Assembly (NCBI GenBank): GCA_033002965.1
Contig: JAURVB010000097.1
Coordinates: 54,677-118,676 of the forward strand
From: Piper betle
Taxonomy: Eukaryota; Streptophyta; Magnoliopsida; Piperales; Piperaceae
Direction of reading: 5' to 3'
DNA: 64,000 bases
The position numbers and the translations under genes were made by a program. This document shows, piece by piece, positions 25,189 through 37,052 of this stretch (position 1 is the first letter of the stretch; every line of letters begins with the position of its first letter). A model generated the notes under the pieces. That model made no database searches. It was not told the DNA's origin and saw only the letters and a program-made list of their open reading frames with translations.

Positions 25189-28100
25189 CTAATTGTTGCA
25201 AGTTCCACCAGGTCCTCCATAGTAGACATATCCACCACATTCTTCCATTGTGCTAGCACGATTTGCAACCAGCAGGTTGTAGCATCCATTGGTATCTATT
25301 ATCTTCTCAAATGAGGCATCAGATATTTGGTCATTCTCATCAATAACCTTGATGCCTTTCAAGTAAGCAGACATTCCAAATCCTTCACTTGCAAATTGGC
25401 CACTGCCCATGGGAGGGTAAGTACGCAAATTTCCACTAACAGTTTCTCCACCACATTCAACCTGATTAGCAGAATCCAAGTTGTCATTGAAGAGTGCACT
25501 TGACCAGTAGCCCACAGGGTAGTAATCTTTACCATATGTTAGCCACCAATTTCCACTATTTTCATCCTGTTCAATCCAAGAAAATTAAATAAAAATTCTC
25601 TCTTGTTCCATTGATTTCAAAAATGAGGAGAGCTTCTGGAAATTGAGGAAAGCAATGTATTATTTTTTACTGTTTATTCTTAATGGGTGTCAAAAAATTG
25701 CCATAACTTTCTTCTTCTTCTCCTTCCACCTTATCTTGAGTTTGTGTGGAGGACGTGCATGACCCTATTATATATACCATGCGTGTCATACAATCATAAA
25801 TTATACTTAACTCAAATCATAGAAGTCCATATTATTTACGGTAGCCAGCTCTATCCGTGTTCTAGTTATAGTTTTAGAAATATTTTCACTCTCAAAACTC
25901 CCCGAGTGATTTCTAGTCCATGGCTTCCAAAGTCAAACTTGATCCATAATTGACTCCCTAATGTCATATTTTACAAATAACACCCTGGGCCGAGTAATAA
26001 AAGTTATTAGCACATTTTAACTATCTTTTAATTTAGCTAAATTTATATTTTAAAGCAATATAAATTATTATCTTTATCAATTTCAAGTGCTAAAAGAGCA
26101 ATATATGCTCATTTTTTATATCATTTTATTTACTTAATTTAAAACATAGTATAAATGATAACTTTGAGTGGGTTTGGCGAGTCAATTCCACTCTATGGTA
26201 TGTCGAGTGGAGATGATGTTCAGAATTTTTAAACTATGGTTCTGGCTTGTTTTAACTTTATACTCGTGAAAATTTCCTAGGTCTTGCTTACATGTAATTT
26301 GCTTTTATTAAGAGTCCTGACACTTGATTATTCCTACGGTGTTGCGCTAATATATTGTAATATTGCCATAAGGATATATAAATTTTTAGGAGCATTACCT
26401 TGTACACAGAGAGATGTATTTCATATTGTTCCCCACCTACACTTGACACTGGTTCAAGAACAGATCCTGGGGCAATCTCTTGACTAACTTGCACAAATCC
26501 TGGGCATTCAAGATTGTAGCATTTGTTGCTTCCATAGCCATCTGACTGCATAAGGCATTTTAATACAAAGGGGTCAATAATTTAGTGAAAGAAAATGCAA
26601 TATTTGTTAGAAAGTTTAATCATTTGGCAAAAGAACCGAGGGCACTGCAGCTTTTCAACCATCCATGATTACATTTAGGGTTAAAATTAAATCCCTCTTA
26701 ATAATAGGGTTCTATTTGTCCCTCATGTATTCATCCATGGTAAAGATGAAGTATTAAGGACCCTCAGGCTACCCAGCCTCTAATTAATTATGTAAATTAT
26801 TGGCTTTACATACAGACCGTCCAAACTGTAAAAAGCTGTGTCCTATAATTACCATATTTAGACGGATAAACCTGCATACAAAAAACAATGTTACTTTATC
26901 ACTCTCCAATATATTTTTTTACAATTTTCATCAAAACCCTAATACTAAGAAACCCAAGACTAGGACTTTATTGCTCGTTCGCTTGTACCCACTCTAATAT
27001 AAATTAGAAAAGTCCCAGTTGTCTTCATCCATGATTGAAAAACTTGTGACTCAGACTTGGCACGAAATTGCAGCGAGTCGAGTTGACTCAGATCGGAAGC
27101 TTGCTTATAGAGTGAAGTATTGAGTTGGCATGTTTTCCTAGTAAAATCTAAGTCTAAAACAGTCTTCAACTATACACTAAATATAAGAACAGACATTTTA
27201 ATAAGAAGAAATCCTAATAAAGAAACATTGAGAAAAAGTATTTCAATATTTTAAGCTCTATTTAATTTGGCTTCAAATCTTTAATTAGTGATTTTTATTT
27301 AAGGGTTTATTACTTGACTCGTGACATATAGTCAATGTAAATGTGATTAAGATGATCAGTTTTATTGAGTTTTTTAATCAAAATGGAATTTTAAAACTTG
27401 ATGAATTTTTCGATCTAATCCAATATTATTATCACAGATCATACTACCTGCAACCTTGCCTAGAGAGTACTTAGTATGATGAATTGAAGTTATTACATAC
27501 ACAAATTAGACTAAGTTGGTCAAGTTGAATATATATAGAAGAGATTTTAACTTCAATAGTCTGATTCTGTAGTAGAGGATGATCCATGGCGGGCTGCTTG
27601 TATATTTTTACACAATCAAATATCTGCCCATGCTTGGTCTGCATTAACAACAATAAACGCAAATCAAATTAATCACTATAATGATGTATTTCAATATATC
27701 AAATATTTGCCTGCTTTTTACATGAACTAAAGCATTGTTCATGATTTTTATATCACTATTCACCATATATTGATGCCTTCCATGAAATTTACTTAATCAT
27801 CATTGTATACTGTTAACTTGTTATGTGTAGCTGGGTAGCTCCACATAAAATTAGTATTCTAATTTCTTATAAGGAAACAATTGATATGAGGCTGATGCTC
27901 TTTAGGTAAGAAAAAATTAATATGAGCCCGATTTAAATCAATGATAATGGCAATTTTATCTAAGTTGAAAAAAATACAACCATGTGATTTAGACGGCCAG
28001 ACTTGGATGTCAACTCATCCTACACAATAATCTCACATATACACTAACATATATTTGACTAATCACGCAAATAAATCGCTACATACATGCTAGTTATATT

Positions 28101-28723
28101 TTGCATTTCCTCCTTGTTTATTATACACTGGGAAAGAATATATATGTTTATATTTAAGCGATGCAATTTTTTAGCAATTAATTATAATATAAAAGATAAA
28201 AGATCAATAATTAGCTCATTCACCGATTGAAAGTCATCCAGGATTCTTATATATATTTGGAGTACGGGCATTAGATACTATAAAAATCCTTTTATTCACA
28301 ATTGTTGAAAAACAGGAATTCTTTTAATTAAATTGATTACTATGGAATGCATTTTTCAGCATAAAAGGTACTGAGTGGGATAAAAAAATTGATACTGTAT
28401 ACACATGCGCGCACACTCACACACCCATTGACATCAACCGTGAAAGATGTCGGTGGAGAACTACGGAAATTTTGTTGCAATAAAAATGGTAGAGTTTTTT
28501 CCCCCAAAATATTTTAAAATGGAAAAGAAATTTTAAAAAAAATGAGTTGGTTGTGTGTACTTACCTCAATGGATTTCACAGGCTTTCTGTTGATGAAACC
28601 CAAGTAGCTTTTCATCTTCATGTACTCTTGCTTGGAGACACTAACTCTACCTGATGCAAGATTAGCACAAACCAAGGCCAACACAAGACATCTCCAAATG
28701 AACCCCATAACTGCAGGCACCAT
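25189..28723 (-). pseudogene. Neprosin-family pseudogene N1, exons 3 and 4 deleted
   Basis: Exons on the minus strand: 28723-28565 (MVPAVMGFIWRCLVLALVCA signal peptide, then activation peptide), 27638-27552 (GQIFDCVKIYKQPAMDHPLL), 26871-26818 (VYPSKYGN, FTVWT), 26545-26399 (SDGYGSNKCYNLEC) and 25566-25189 (GNWWLTYGKDYYP to YVYYGGPGGTCNN). In N2 two more exons of 183 and 159 nt lie between the second and third of these. In N1 about 560 bp has gone, with the join near 27470. The loss removes the end of the activation peptide and the EAGW glutamate proposed as catalytic in neprosin. Joining exon 2 to exon 5 would keep the frame, so a shortened secreted protein is possible but should be inactive. 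WGGE reads CGGE here. It keeps the normal C-terminus that N2 has lost. Confidence 0.85.
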
Positions 28724-28786
28724 ATATATAAGTTATGAAATTATTGTACTGGTTGATCAGTTGCTTGGTTGGAGAAGATTGAGTGG

Positions 28787-28802
28787 CCACATATACATAT
28801 AC

Positions 28803-28863
<61 letters not shown>

Positions 28864-28868
28864 TATAT
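28787..28868 (+). repeat. (AT)n microsatellite upstream of N1
   Basis: An AT run with AC interruptions, just upstream of the N1 start. The equivalent run upstream of N2 (60999-61012) is much shorter, so the array grew or shrank after duplication. Confidence 0.9.
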
Positions 28869-30840
28869 GAGGATATGAGTTTATAAGCATGCACCAACTT
28901 CAGGAAAACTATGAAGATGCAACTTCATGAGTTTGTAATCAACTTGTTTTAAAAGAAAAATTAGGTGGTGTTGTGGTTTTTTAATTGTATGAAATTAGGT
29001 CAAGGGGAAACTTATTGGCGACTATTGTGTAGAAACAATCAACTTGTTTAAAAAACTACCGAAATTCCCTCAGGTTGAAGGCACTAATGGAGTGCCCAGA
29101 AAATTTGGCCAATGAACGGCCACTGTGGCAGTCGCCTCCTGCCAAGGGCGGCCGGCCTTTGGCATGCACAGCTAGATTTTTTGTTTACTATTTTTTAAAA
29201 GAAAAAATTAGGTGGTGTTGTGGTTTTTTATTATAAAAACGAAACTCATTCAAAACCCAACTCAAAAATGTTTGGGTCGTTCAAACATTAAATATTAGAG
29301 TAATAAATCACCATTGGATCATAATTAATAAAGCATCACTCTACTATTTAATCATAAATTTCTCTTAAAATCCCAAATCTCCTCCCAAAGCCTCAAACAG
29401 CATTTAATAGAGTTATGTTTAACAACTAACAATATTTAATTTTATCAGACTTGACAAGTGTTTAGGCCCAGCCCATTTGCAGGACAACCCCCAAAACCTT
29501 CCCCAATTTGGAACATGATGTTAAAAAAGTCTTAATATTTGTTGCTTGTGGATTCATATTAAGTTGTTTCATTTGTTTGGGGCTCATTTTATGTATTAAT
29601 GCAGTTAAATATGCCGAATTATTTTTCAATTCAATTAGGAGAGCTAAAATATGGTGTTATTTTGTAAAGTGTAAAACCGAAAACACTTTGTAGTCATATT
29701 TTTCTATAAAATTTCAGAAATTTAAGTCCACCAAATAAAATCAAACTCAGATAATTTTGTCATGTTCAGTGCAGTTTTGAGTAGATCTCACTTTTAGTTT
29801 TAATTAGTCGCTAAGCCTTGCGATCCGCTTTTAAAGGATTTGAAATAAATCCTAATTACAATAAAAATCGAAATAAATCCTAATTACCATAGAAAAATAT
29901 TACATAATTTGAAACAAATTTTAATTACAATAGAAAAAGTAATATTTTTACAAATAAGAAATAAAAGGTAATATTTTTGTAAAATAATTAGATGAAACAT
30001 GACAAAATAAATCATAATTACAAAAAAATATTAAAGGATTTGAAACAAAAAACTAATTGCAATAAAAAAATATTTTTACTAAGAAGAAATAATAATGAAT
30101 AATATTATAAATTAATTGGATGACATGTGACATCACCATTTTAAAAGTCATTAGTTTTATTTACTAGCATAAATTTTTAGAGATAACATATTTATGAAAA
30201 GTTGGTTCGGCTCATTCAAAACCAAACTGACTCAATTAGGAGAGATATGTTTACTGTACCATTAATCCATATTATAGCCTATACACTATGGAGGCAAGAC
30301 GAAAATTCAAAAGAGAAAAATTGAGAGAAGAGGAGTTTATATCCCCCATTCTTAGATACAAAGAGGACAAATCCCTTTGGAAGATTTAGACTTAGACCAA
30401 TAATTTTAGAACTGCATATTTTTTGTGCTTTTATCTTTAATTTATAATTTATTGTCCATCCCAAGCCCCTGGAAAAGAGGAAGAGATAAGTATTAGGCGT
30501 TAGGAAACGTATTCGACAGTCAAAACCATGTCATTTATAATGACATCGATCATAGTTTAGAATCAACTTGAGGACCTGTTTTTTTAACCCAAATTAGATA
30601 TGGACATTAATTTTATTTCAGAAAAAATTAAATATATTCCTCTTTTTCTACTATTTTATTAATTTGTTAGATATGTGGTTTGATAATGTTACTAACTTAC
30701 TTCAATAAATGAACTCAAGCATTTGTATAATAGGCGGAAAGAGTTTATTTTCTGAAACGAAAAAATGATGACCATCTTGGGGATTTAAATAGTGGGTCGT
30801 TTTAAAAATGTCACCGTCGATGAAATGGAAATATGCCACT
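28869..30840. other. Duplicated spacer upstream of N1
   Basis: Matches 61605-63430 closely. There is no convincing gene. An imperfect repeated phrase, AATCCTAATTACAATA with variants, is spread over 29850-30080. The 530 bp found at 61075-61605 in the other copy is missing here. Confidence 0.65.
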
Positions 30841-31235
30841 TACCACTTAAAATAAAAATATCTCTCTTAATGTAATGGGAATTTCCTTGATCCCTTTCAT
30901 TTGTCGATTGAAAAATCTCATGGAAAGAGTTGCCAACTGGGAATCAGAAGAGTTGGATGACCTAGATTTGCCTACATGGACACCAAAGATCTTCCCAAGG
31001 ATGAAGAGTGGGATTTGGTTCTCAAGGAGCAACAAATCCCTGCAAATTCCTTGAGCATCGACATCCCTGCTGTGTATGGGATCTTCGTTTTGTTCTTGAT
31101 CAGCTTCCTCACCACCACTGAAGAACCACTCTCCCATTAGTAGCTCAATCAGAAAACACCCATCAAGAACCATCAACTTATTGAACTCATCACTGGCCAA
31201 TGGTATCACCATGGAATAGTAATTGCTTGCTCAAT

Positions 31236-31240
31236 GTTTC
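31236..31240. repeat. Target site duplication GTTTC, left (right copy 36741-36745)
   Basis: GTTTC directly precedes TGTTATG and directly follows the CCTTCCA end of the right LTR at 36740. The other block reads ATGTTCCCAACCGG at 63592-63605, which is the uninterrupted site with one change. Confidence 0.9.
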
Positions 31241-31640
31241 TGTTATGAATATTGTTAGTATTGTTAGTAGGATTGTAGTATTGTTAGTAGGGTTGTTAGT
31301 AGGGGTAATTGAGTAGGGGTGTTTGGGTAATTTCACTCAGAAGGGTGCCTACAAAAGGAGGTTGTAACAGAATTCTATAACAACTTTGTTTTGAAATCAA
31401 ATTCACCCTTTTGGAGATTGCTCCACCCTCCAAGGTTTCTTGGAACCCAAGGAACCAGGACGCCCTGGTTCTTCCCCTTTGGTTGCAGCATTTGCAGCCC
31501 TTCTTCCACCATTGTTGCTGTTGATCTTCATCCCCCTTCATCCAGGAAGTTCGTCCTCAAGATGGCACCAGCAAAACAGAGTTCCAAGCCAGCCAAGGGC
31601 AAGGAATTGGTTGTGGAGCTTGGAGGAGAAACCCCTTCCA
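31241..31640 (+). repeat. 5' LTR of the Reina-like element
   Basis: Starts TGTTATGAATATTG and ends ACCCCTTCCA. It carries a TTAGTA-rich 5' end (short repeats of ATTGTTAGTA), which differs in repeat number from the right LTR. Confidence 0.92.
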
Positions 31641-34600
31641 GATTGGTATCAAAGCAGGTCGAGGGAGGTACGTCTTCTTCACCCCATCTTGATGAATTAT
31701 CCCAGATTAGGAGGGTTCAAGATCAATTGATTGCTGCCATTACCAATATGTCATCAAAGTTTGATTTATTACTGCAATCAAGAAGTGATGGTTTGGGAAA
31801 TAGAGAAGGTATTGGGACAATTCAGGGGAGGGTTCCTGCAATGGGGATGGAGAGGGATGATCCATTGCTGGAAACCCATGTTGGACGTCCCCAAGAGGTG
31901 TTGTTGACGTCAGTAGAGAGGGGGCGACACCATGATGGGCTGTTGCAGGGTATGCCTGAACGTCATCCAGGAACACACCCAATTTCAGCAAGGATGGGGC
32001 GTCTTTGTGAGGATGTGTTGCATGGTAGGCGACCTGGTGATGATGAGTTGCAGGGTAGGCGGCCTGGTGATGAAGTGTTGCAGGGTTTGCACCGCCAAGA
32101 ACAGCTGGAAGAGACGCTGCTGCAAGGAGGAATTAAGCAATTCGGGATGAGTAGGAGAGGAAGAGCACCTGCTCGACAAAATCACCATGAAGTCGCTGCC
32201 CAAAATTGCAGGGATGTTGCTGCCTATGATGACCCAAATGAGGATTTTCTGAAAGGTTCCAAGATCAGTTTTCCAAAGTTTGATGGAACTAAGGACCCAA
32301 TTTCATGGTTTAGCAGGGCAGAAAAATTTTTCAAGCTGCATCACGTTCAAGAAAGATTGCAAGTGGAGTTGGCGAGCTTTCACTTGAAGGACGATGCACA
32401 AATTTGGTTCGATATGCTGCAAGAACATCATGGAATTCCTAGTTGGCTTGAGTTGAAGGTAGCCATGAATCTTCAGTTCAGTCCTCCTTCAGAGTATGAG
32501 GATTTTTATGGGGACCTTACTCGGTTAAAATAGGACGCATCAGTTCAAGAGTATACCGTTTAATTTAACCGGTTGGCCACTAGAGCTGGAAGCATGACTG
32601 AAAGGTAGAGGATCAGCAGCTATACTTGTGGTCTCAAGCCTCAATTGAGAATGGAGGTGAAAACTCGGAAACCAGACACCTTATTGGACGCTCAAGGGCT
32701 GGCTAGACATTTGGAGAATCATGTGAACCAGAAATCAGCAACATTTGGGAGAGCAATGAATAGGGGATATCAACATGTAGCTGAACCGTCAAACAAGGGA
32801 GGTAGTTTTGGGTCGGTCAAGGGTGATGTTGGGGTGGCAGCAGAACAGCAACTCAAGGAGATTCCTCATGGAAGGAAATTCAGCATTAAGCAATTGCAAG
32901 AGAGAAAGGAGGCTGGATTGTGTTTCAGGTGTGATGAGAAATTTGTACCTGGACACAAGTGTAAAAGGTTATTCGTCATTGAAGTGGTGAGGGAGGGGGA
33001 ACTGTCGGAGGAGGACGATAGTGACCCAGAAGACGACTCCCTTACTCCAGCCATATCCTTGAATGCGTTGACAGGAATCATTACTTCAAATACCATGAGG
33101 GTTATCGGAAGAGTGGGTGGACACCAAGTGACAATTCTGATTGATTCGGGTAGCTCCCATAATTTTGTGAATGCAAAGCTGGTTCAGAAATTGAAGTTGC
33201 CAAAGGAAACCAGCAATGGACCCAAAGTTCAGATTGCCAATGGCGACCGAATGTGTTGTGGGGGAAGGTGTTCAACTATCAAGATTGAATTTCCAGGATA
33301 TGCTACTACTTCGGAATTTTTCATACTTCAGCTCGAAGAGATTGACATCATTTTGGGTATTCAATGGTTGAAGACTTTGGGGCCAATACTATGGGACTTT
33401 GAATCTCTCACGATGTCCTTCAAAGATAAAGAGAAAACAGTAGAATTAAAAGGGCAGATCACTCCTCCGGATTAGTTGTGTGACAAGAAGCGGATTTCAC
33501 AATCCTTCAAAAAAGGAAACAAGGATTATTGATGAACTTGCAAGTGTTGAACAACAGGGTTTTGGGTCAACCGGAACCTACTTTAACAGCTCAACAACAA
33601 GATGGATTGGATCAGCTGCTGCAAAGGTTTGACAAGGTGTTTTCTGTACCCAAGGGGCTGCCGCCTACATGCCCTCATGACCATCATGTGAACCTAAAGG
33701 AGGGAACGCTGCCGGTAGCTGTGAGATCGTATCGGTATCCTTACTTCCAGAAAAATGAAATTGAGAGACAAGTAAAGCAATTACTAGAGGATGGTATAAT
33801 TCAGGCTACATGAAGTCCCTATTCAGCTCTGGTGTTGCTAGTCAAGAAGAAAGATAGAAGTTGGAGGATGTGTGTCGATTATAGGGCTCTCAACAAGGCA
33901 AAGATAAAGGATAAGTTTCCCATTCCCAACATTGATGAACTCTTGGATGAATTACATGGTACTACTTATTTTTCTAAGCTGGATTTGAGGTCAGGTTATC
34001 ATCAAATAAGGATGTATGGAGATGATGTCCACAAAACAGCTTTCCGGACACACCATGGGCACTATGAGTTCAAGGTTATGCCGTTCGGATTATCCAATGC
34101 CCCTTCAACCTTCCAAGCTTTGATGAATGAGGTATTTGCTCCCTATCTCAGAAAATTCATATTAGTTTTCTTTGATGATATTCTTATCTACAGCAAGTGT
34201 TGGGATGAACATCTATACCATCTTGAGTTGACGCTAGCTGAGTTGATTAGACATGAGTTATATGCTAAGAAGGAAAAATACACTTTTGGGTTGCGTCAAA
34301 TTCAGTATTTGGGACATGTTATCTCTTCCGAAGGTGTTGGCGTGGACAAGGAAAAAATAGACGCTATTGTGAATTGGCCGAAGCCGAGATCAGTTAAGAG
34401 TGTAAGAGCTTTTTGGGATTAGCTGGGTATTATAGAAAATTTATCAAGGGCTTTGGTACTCTAGCAGCTCCATTGTCGGATTTACTGAAAAAGGATGCTT
34501 ATCATTGGGACCTTCTTGCGGAGCAAGCCTTCCATGACCTGAAACAAGCTCTGACAAAGGCTCCGGTGCTGGTGTTACCAAACTTCAATATACCCTTTGT

Positions 34601-36286
34601 GATCGAGTGTGACGCGAGTGGGATGGGAATAGGGGCTGTTTTGATGCAACAAAACCAGCCCATTGCATTTTTCAGTAAGAAATTGAATGGGAGGAATTTA
34701 TTGCTGTCAGCTTATGAAAGGGAGATGATGGCTTTAGTGTTGGCTGTCCAAAAGTGGCGTCACTACCTGTTGGGTCGATCATTTGTGGTCCGAACAGATC
34801 ATTCCAGCCTCAAGTTTTTATAGGATCAGCAGATTCATACCATGGCACAACAGAAATGGTTAGTGAAGCTGTTAGGGTACGACTTTGTCATCGAATACAA
34901 ACCTGGGAAGGAAAATAGAGTTGTTGATGCCTTGTCGAGACAGCATGAGGGCGATTTGCTGGAAACCGTTGGACATGTGACCAAGCAAACAGGAACGCTC
35001 TCTTGTACAGCACTCTCAGTGGCCTTGCCAAGTTGGTTGGAGGTGATCAAACAAGTCTATACTACCAATGAGCATTTATTGAAGCTAAAACAGCAATGTG
35101 CTGACAACAAGCTGTCCTCAAGGTGGGAAGTGAGAGACGACATCCTATTTTACAAACATTGGATTTACTTGACTTCGCAGATGGATATTATACCCATCAT
35201 TCTGAAAGAGTTCCATGACGGTACTCATGAGGGGATTCAAAAGACCTTGAAGCGACTTAGAGCGGTTTTCTTTTGGTCTCGGATGCACAAGGACGTGGTG
35301 AGCTACTTGCAGAATTGTGACATTTGTCAAAAGTTCAAGAGTTCCACGTTAGCACCAGCCGGATTATTACAACCACTTCCTATACCCCAACAAATATGGA
35401 CTTCCATTAGCATGGACTTCATTAGTGGATTGCCTAAGAGTAATGCAAAAGATGGCATTTTTGTGGTGATTGACAGGCTTTCCAAGTACAGCCATTTCCT
35501 TCCTATTGCTCATCCTTTTTCGGCTCAATCTATTGCCAAGTTGTTCTTTGATGAAATTTTCAAATTGCATGGAATGCCGGCTTCGATTGTATGTGACAGG
35601 GATCCAACCTTCACCAGTTCTTTTGGAAGGAACTTTTCAGCTTACAAGGGGTCGCCTTCAACTACAGCTCCGCCTATCACCCTCAAACCGATGGCCAAAC
35701 TGAAGCAATAAACAAGGTGTTGGAGCAATATCTGAGATGTTTTACAGCAGATAGACCTCATACCTGGGTTAAATGGCTGCCATGGACTGAGTTTTGTTAC
35801 AATACCAGCTTCCAATCTGCAATCCGAATGAGTCCTTTCGAAGCCGTGTACAATATGCAGCCACCCACCCTATTGTCATACATTCCAGGAACAGCTAAAA
35901 CAGCAGAGGTTGATGAGGTGCTGAGGACCAGAGATCAGTTGTTGAGGGAATTGAAGGACAACTTGGCAGCAGCACAGCTGAGGATGAAACATTACCATGA
36001 TCTCCGGCGACGTGATGCTGAGTTCCAAGTGGGGCAGCAGGTCTATTTGAAACTCCAGCCATACCGACAACATTCCTTGAGAACCAAGCGATCAAACAAA
36101 CTAGCTGCCCGCTTTTACGGTCCTTTCCCAATCACCAAACGCATTGGTCAGGTTGCTTATGAGTTGCAGCTACCAGCAGACTCTCAAATACATAACGTCT
36201 TCCACATCTCTCAATTGAAAGCTTCGGTAGTTGCGGGTGCTTATATCCATACATCTCTCCCAGCTGCAACGCAAATGGAAATTTGA
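31562..36286 (+). pseudogene. Reina-like gag-pol, several stops and frame shifts
   Basis: The first ATG (31562) lies inside the 5' LTR and the frame reads through the primer site into gag. Gag: FPKFDGTKDPISWF (about 32270), interrupted by TAG at 32531, TAA near 32563 and TAG near 32608; knuckle at about 32925-32965. Protease DSGSSHNFV near 33150, then TAG at 33473. A frame change near 33510 in an A-run leads to RT (LDQLLQRF at 33600; stop 33811; FFDD near 34170). One T fewer in a T-run near 34410 shifts the frame to RNase H (CDASGMGIGAV; stop at 34821) and the integrase zinc region (GTHEGIQ to CDICQKFK). A last shift near 35645 falls between the second and third catalytic positions (DRDPTF; TDGQTEAINK). 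The frame ends at 36286 after FHISQLK, with no chromodomain seen. Confidence 0.9.
31644..31655 (+). other. Primer binding site, initiator tRNA-Met type
   Basis: TGGTATCAAAGC, three bases after the LTR. It differs by one base from the usual TGGTATCAGAGC complementary to tRNA-iMet. Confidence 0.85.
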
Positions 36287-36337
36287 TGTCTGTAATTTGT
36301 TGTACCTTGCAACCTTGAGGGCAAGGTTGTGTTTCAT

Positions 36338-36348
36338 GGGGAGGGAAA
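36338..36348 (+). other. Polypurine tract
   Basis: GGGGAGGGAAA immediately before the right LTR, the expected plus-strand primer. Confidence 0.85.
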
Positions 36349-36740
36349 TGTTATGAATATTGTTAGTATTGTTAGTAGATTAGATTGTAGTATTGTTAGT
36401 AGGGGTAATTGAGTAGGGGTGTTTGGGTAATTTCACTCGGAAGGGTGCCTACAAAAGAGGGCTGTAACAGAATTCTGTAACAACTTTGTTTTGAAATCAA
36501 ATTCACCCTTTTGGAGATTGCTCCACCCTCCAAGGTTTCTTGGAACCCAAGGAACCAGGACGCCCTGGTTCTTCCCCTTTGGTTGCAGCATTTGTAGCCC
36601 TTCTTCCACCATTGTTGCTGTTGATCTTCATCCCCCTTCATCCAGGAAGTTCGTCCTCAAGATGACACCAACAAAGCAGAGTTCCAAGCCAGCCAAGGGC
36701 AAGGAATTGGTTGTGGAGCTTGGAGGAGAAACCCCTTCCA
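36349..36740 (+). repeat. 3' LTR of the Reina-like element
   Basis: Starts TGTTATGAATATTG and ends ACCCCTTCCA. 392 bp against 400 for the left LTR, mainly from TTAGTA repeat number. It also contains the gag-like ATG and leader (MTPTKQSSKPAKG). Confidence 0.92.
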
Positions 36741-37052
36741 GTTTCCAACCGGCCTCTAGCTAAGGAAAGATATGGAGCAAGTGCACTGTAATTGGTTGAT
36801 GTAATGCTTGAGCCTCTGGAAAAGAGATATTTGAGATAAACCCAGTTGTTTTCTTCCATGTTTTGTAGGTTGGGATTGTAGGTGTTGTGGTGGTAGGGGC
36901 CAACGGAGATGGTTTGAGGCTCGTGAGGGATCAATGTCTCCAATGGCGTGGGGGCATGGAAGATTTAAATTGTGGACGAGGAACGGAGATGGTTCAACTG
37001 AATAAAGCCTGTTCACCGTGGACTCCAGCAATTCATCCCTTGATGCTTCCAT

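Larger units (their letters stand above)
21637..31235. repeat. Segmental duplication, copy Y (partner 54923-63600)
   Basis: The order is the same in both: + strand neprosin exon 7, spacer with exon 4 relic, - strand neprosin, long spacer, DUF247. Y differs by the solo LTR (22106-23752), the loss of N1 exons 3-4, the absence of 61075-61605, and the retroelement in DUF247. The match runs on past the retroelement at 36741-36915. Confidence 0.85.
31241..36740 (+). mobile_element. Reina-like Ty3/gypsy retrotransposon, complete but defective
   Basis: A 5.5-kb element with LTRs, target duplication, Met-type primer site, gag, protease, RT, RNase H, integrase and polypurine tract, all in order. Short LTRs (~400 bp), small overall size and a CFRCDEKFVPGHKC knuckle point to a chromovirus of the Reina lineage, but integrase ends without a visible chromodomain. 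It inserted on the + strand into a - strand DUF247 gene. The LTRs differ by about nine substitutions plus indels over ~390 bp by eye, so it is fairly young. Several stops and frame shifts make it non-autonomous. Confidence 0.9.
30847..37052 (-). pseudogene. DUF247 pseudogene split by a gypsy element
   Basis: The 5' part lies at 37052-36746 (start MEASRDELLES, then EPQTISVGPYHHN and MEENNWVYLKYLFSR). The 3' part lies at 31235-30847 (SDEFNKLMVLDGCFLIELL, CRDLLLLENQIPLFILGKIF). DUF247 proteins are plant-specific, usually 400-550 residues with a C-terminal membrane segment. Here the retroelement sits between ARGRLE and the SDEF region. One base is lost near 36935 between IGDIDP and EPQTIS, the frames on either side of the insertion do not join cleanly, and the C-terminal half is absent past 30847. 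The intact relative at 38162-39923 shares all these motifs. Confidence 0.85.

Noticed and set aside
30279..30464. Small frame near the DUF247 pseudogene
   Set aside because: The matching DNA in the second block (62880-63070) is open in a different frame and strand, so no protein is conserved.
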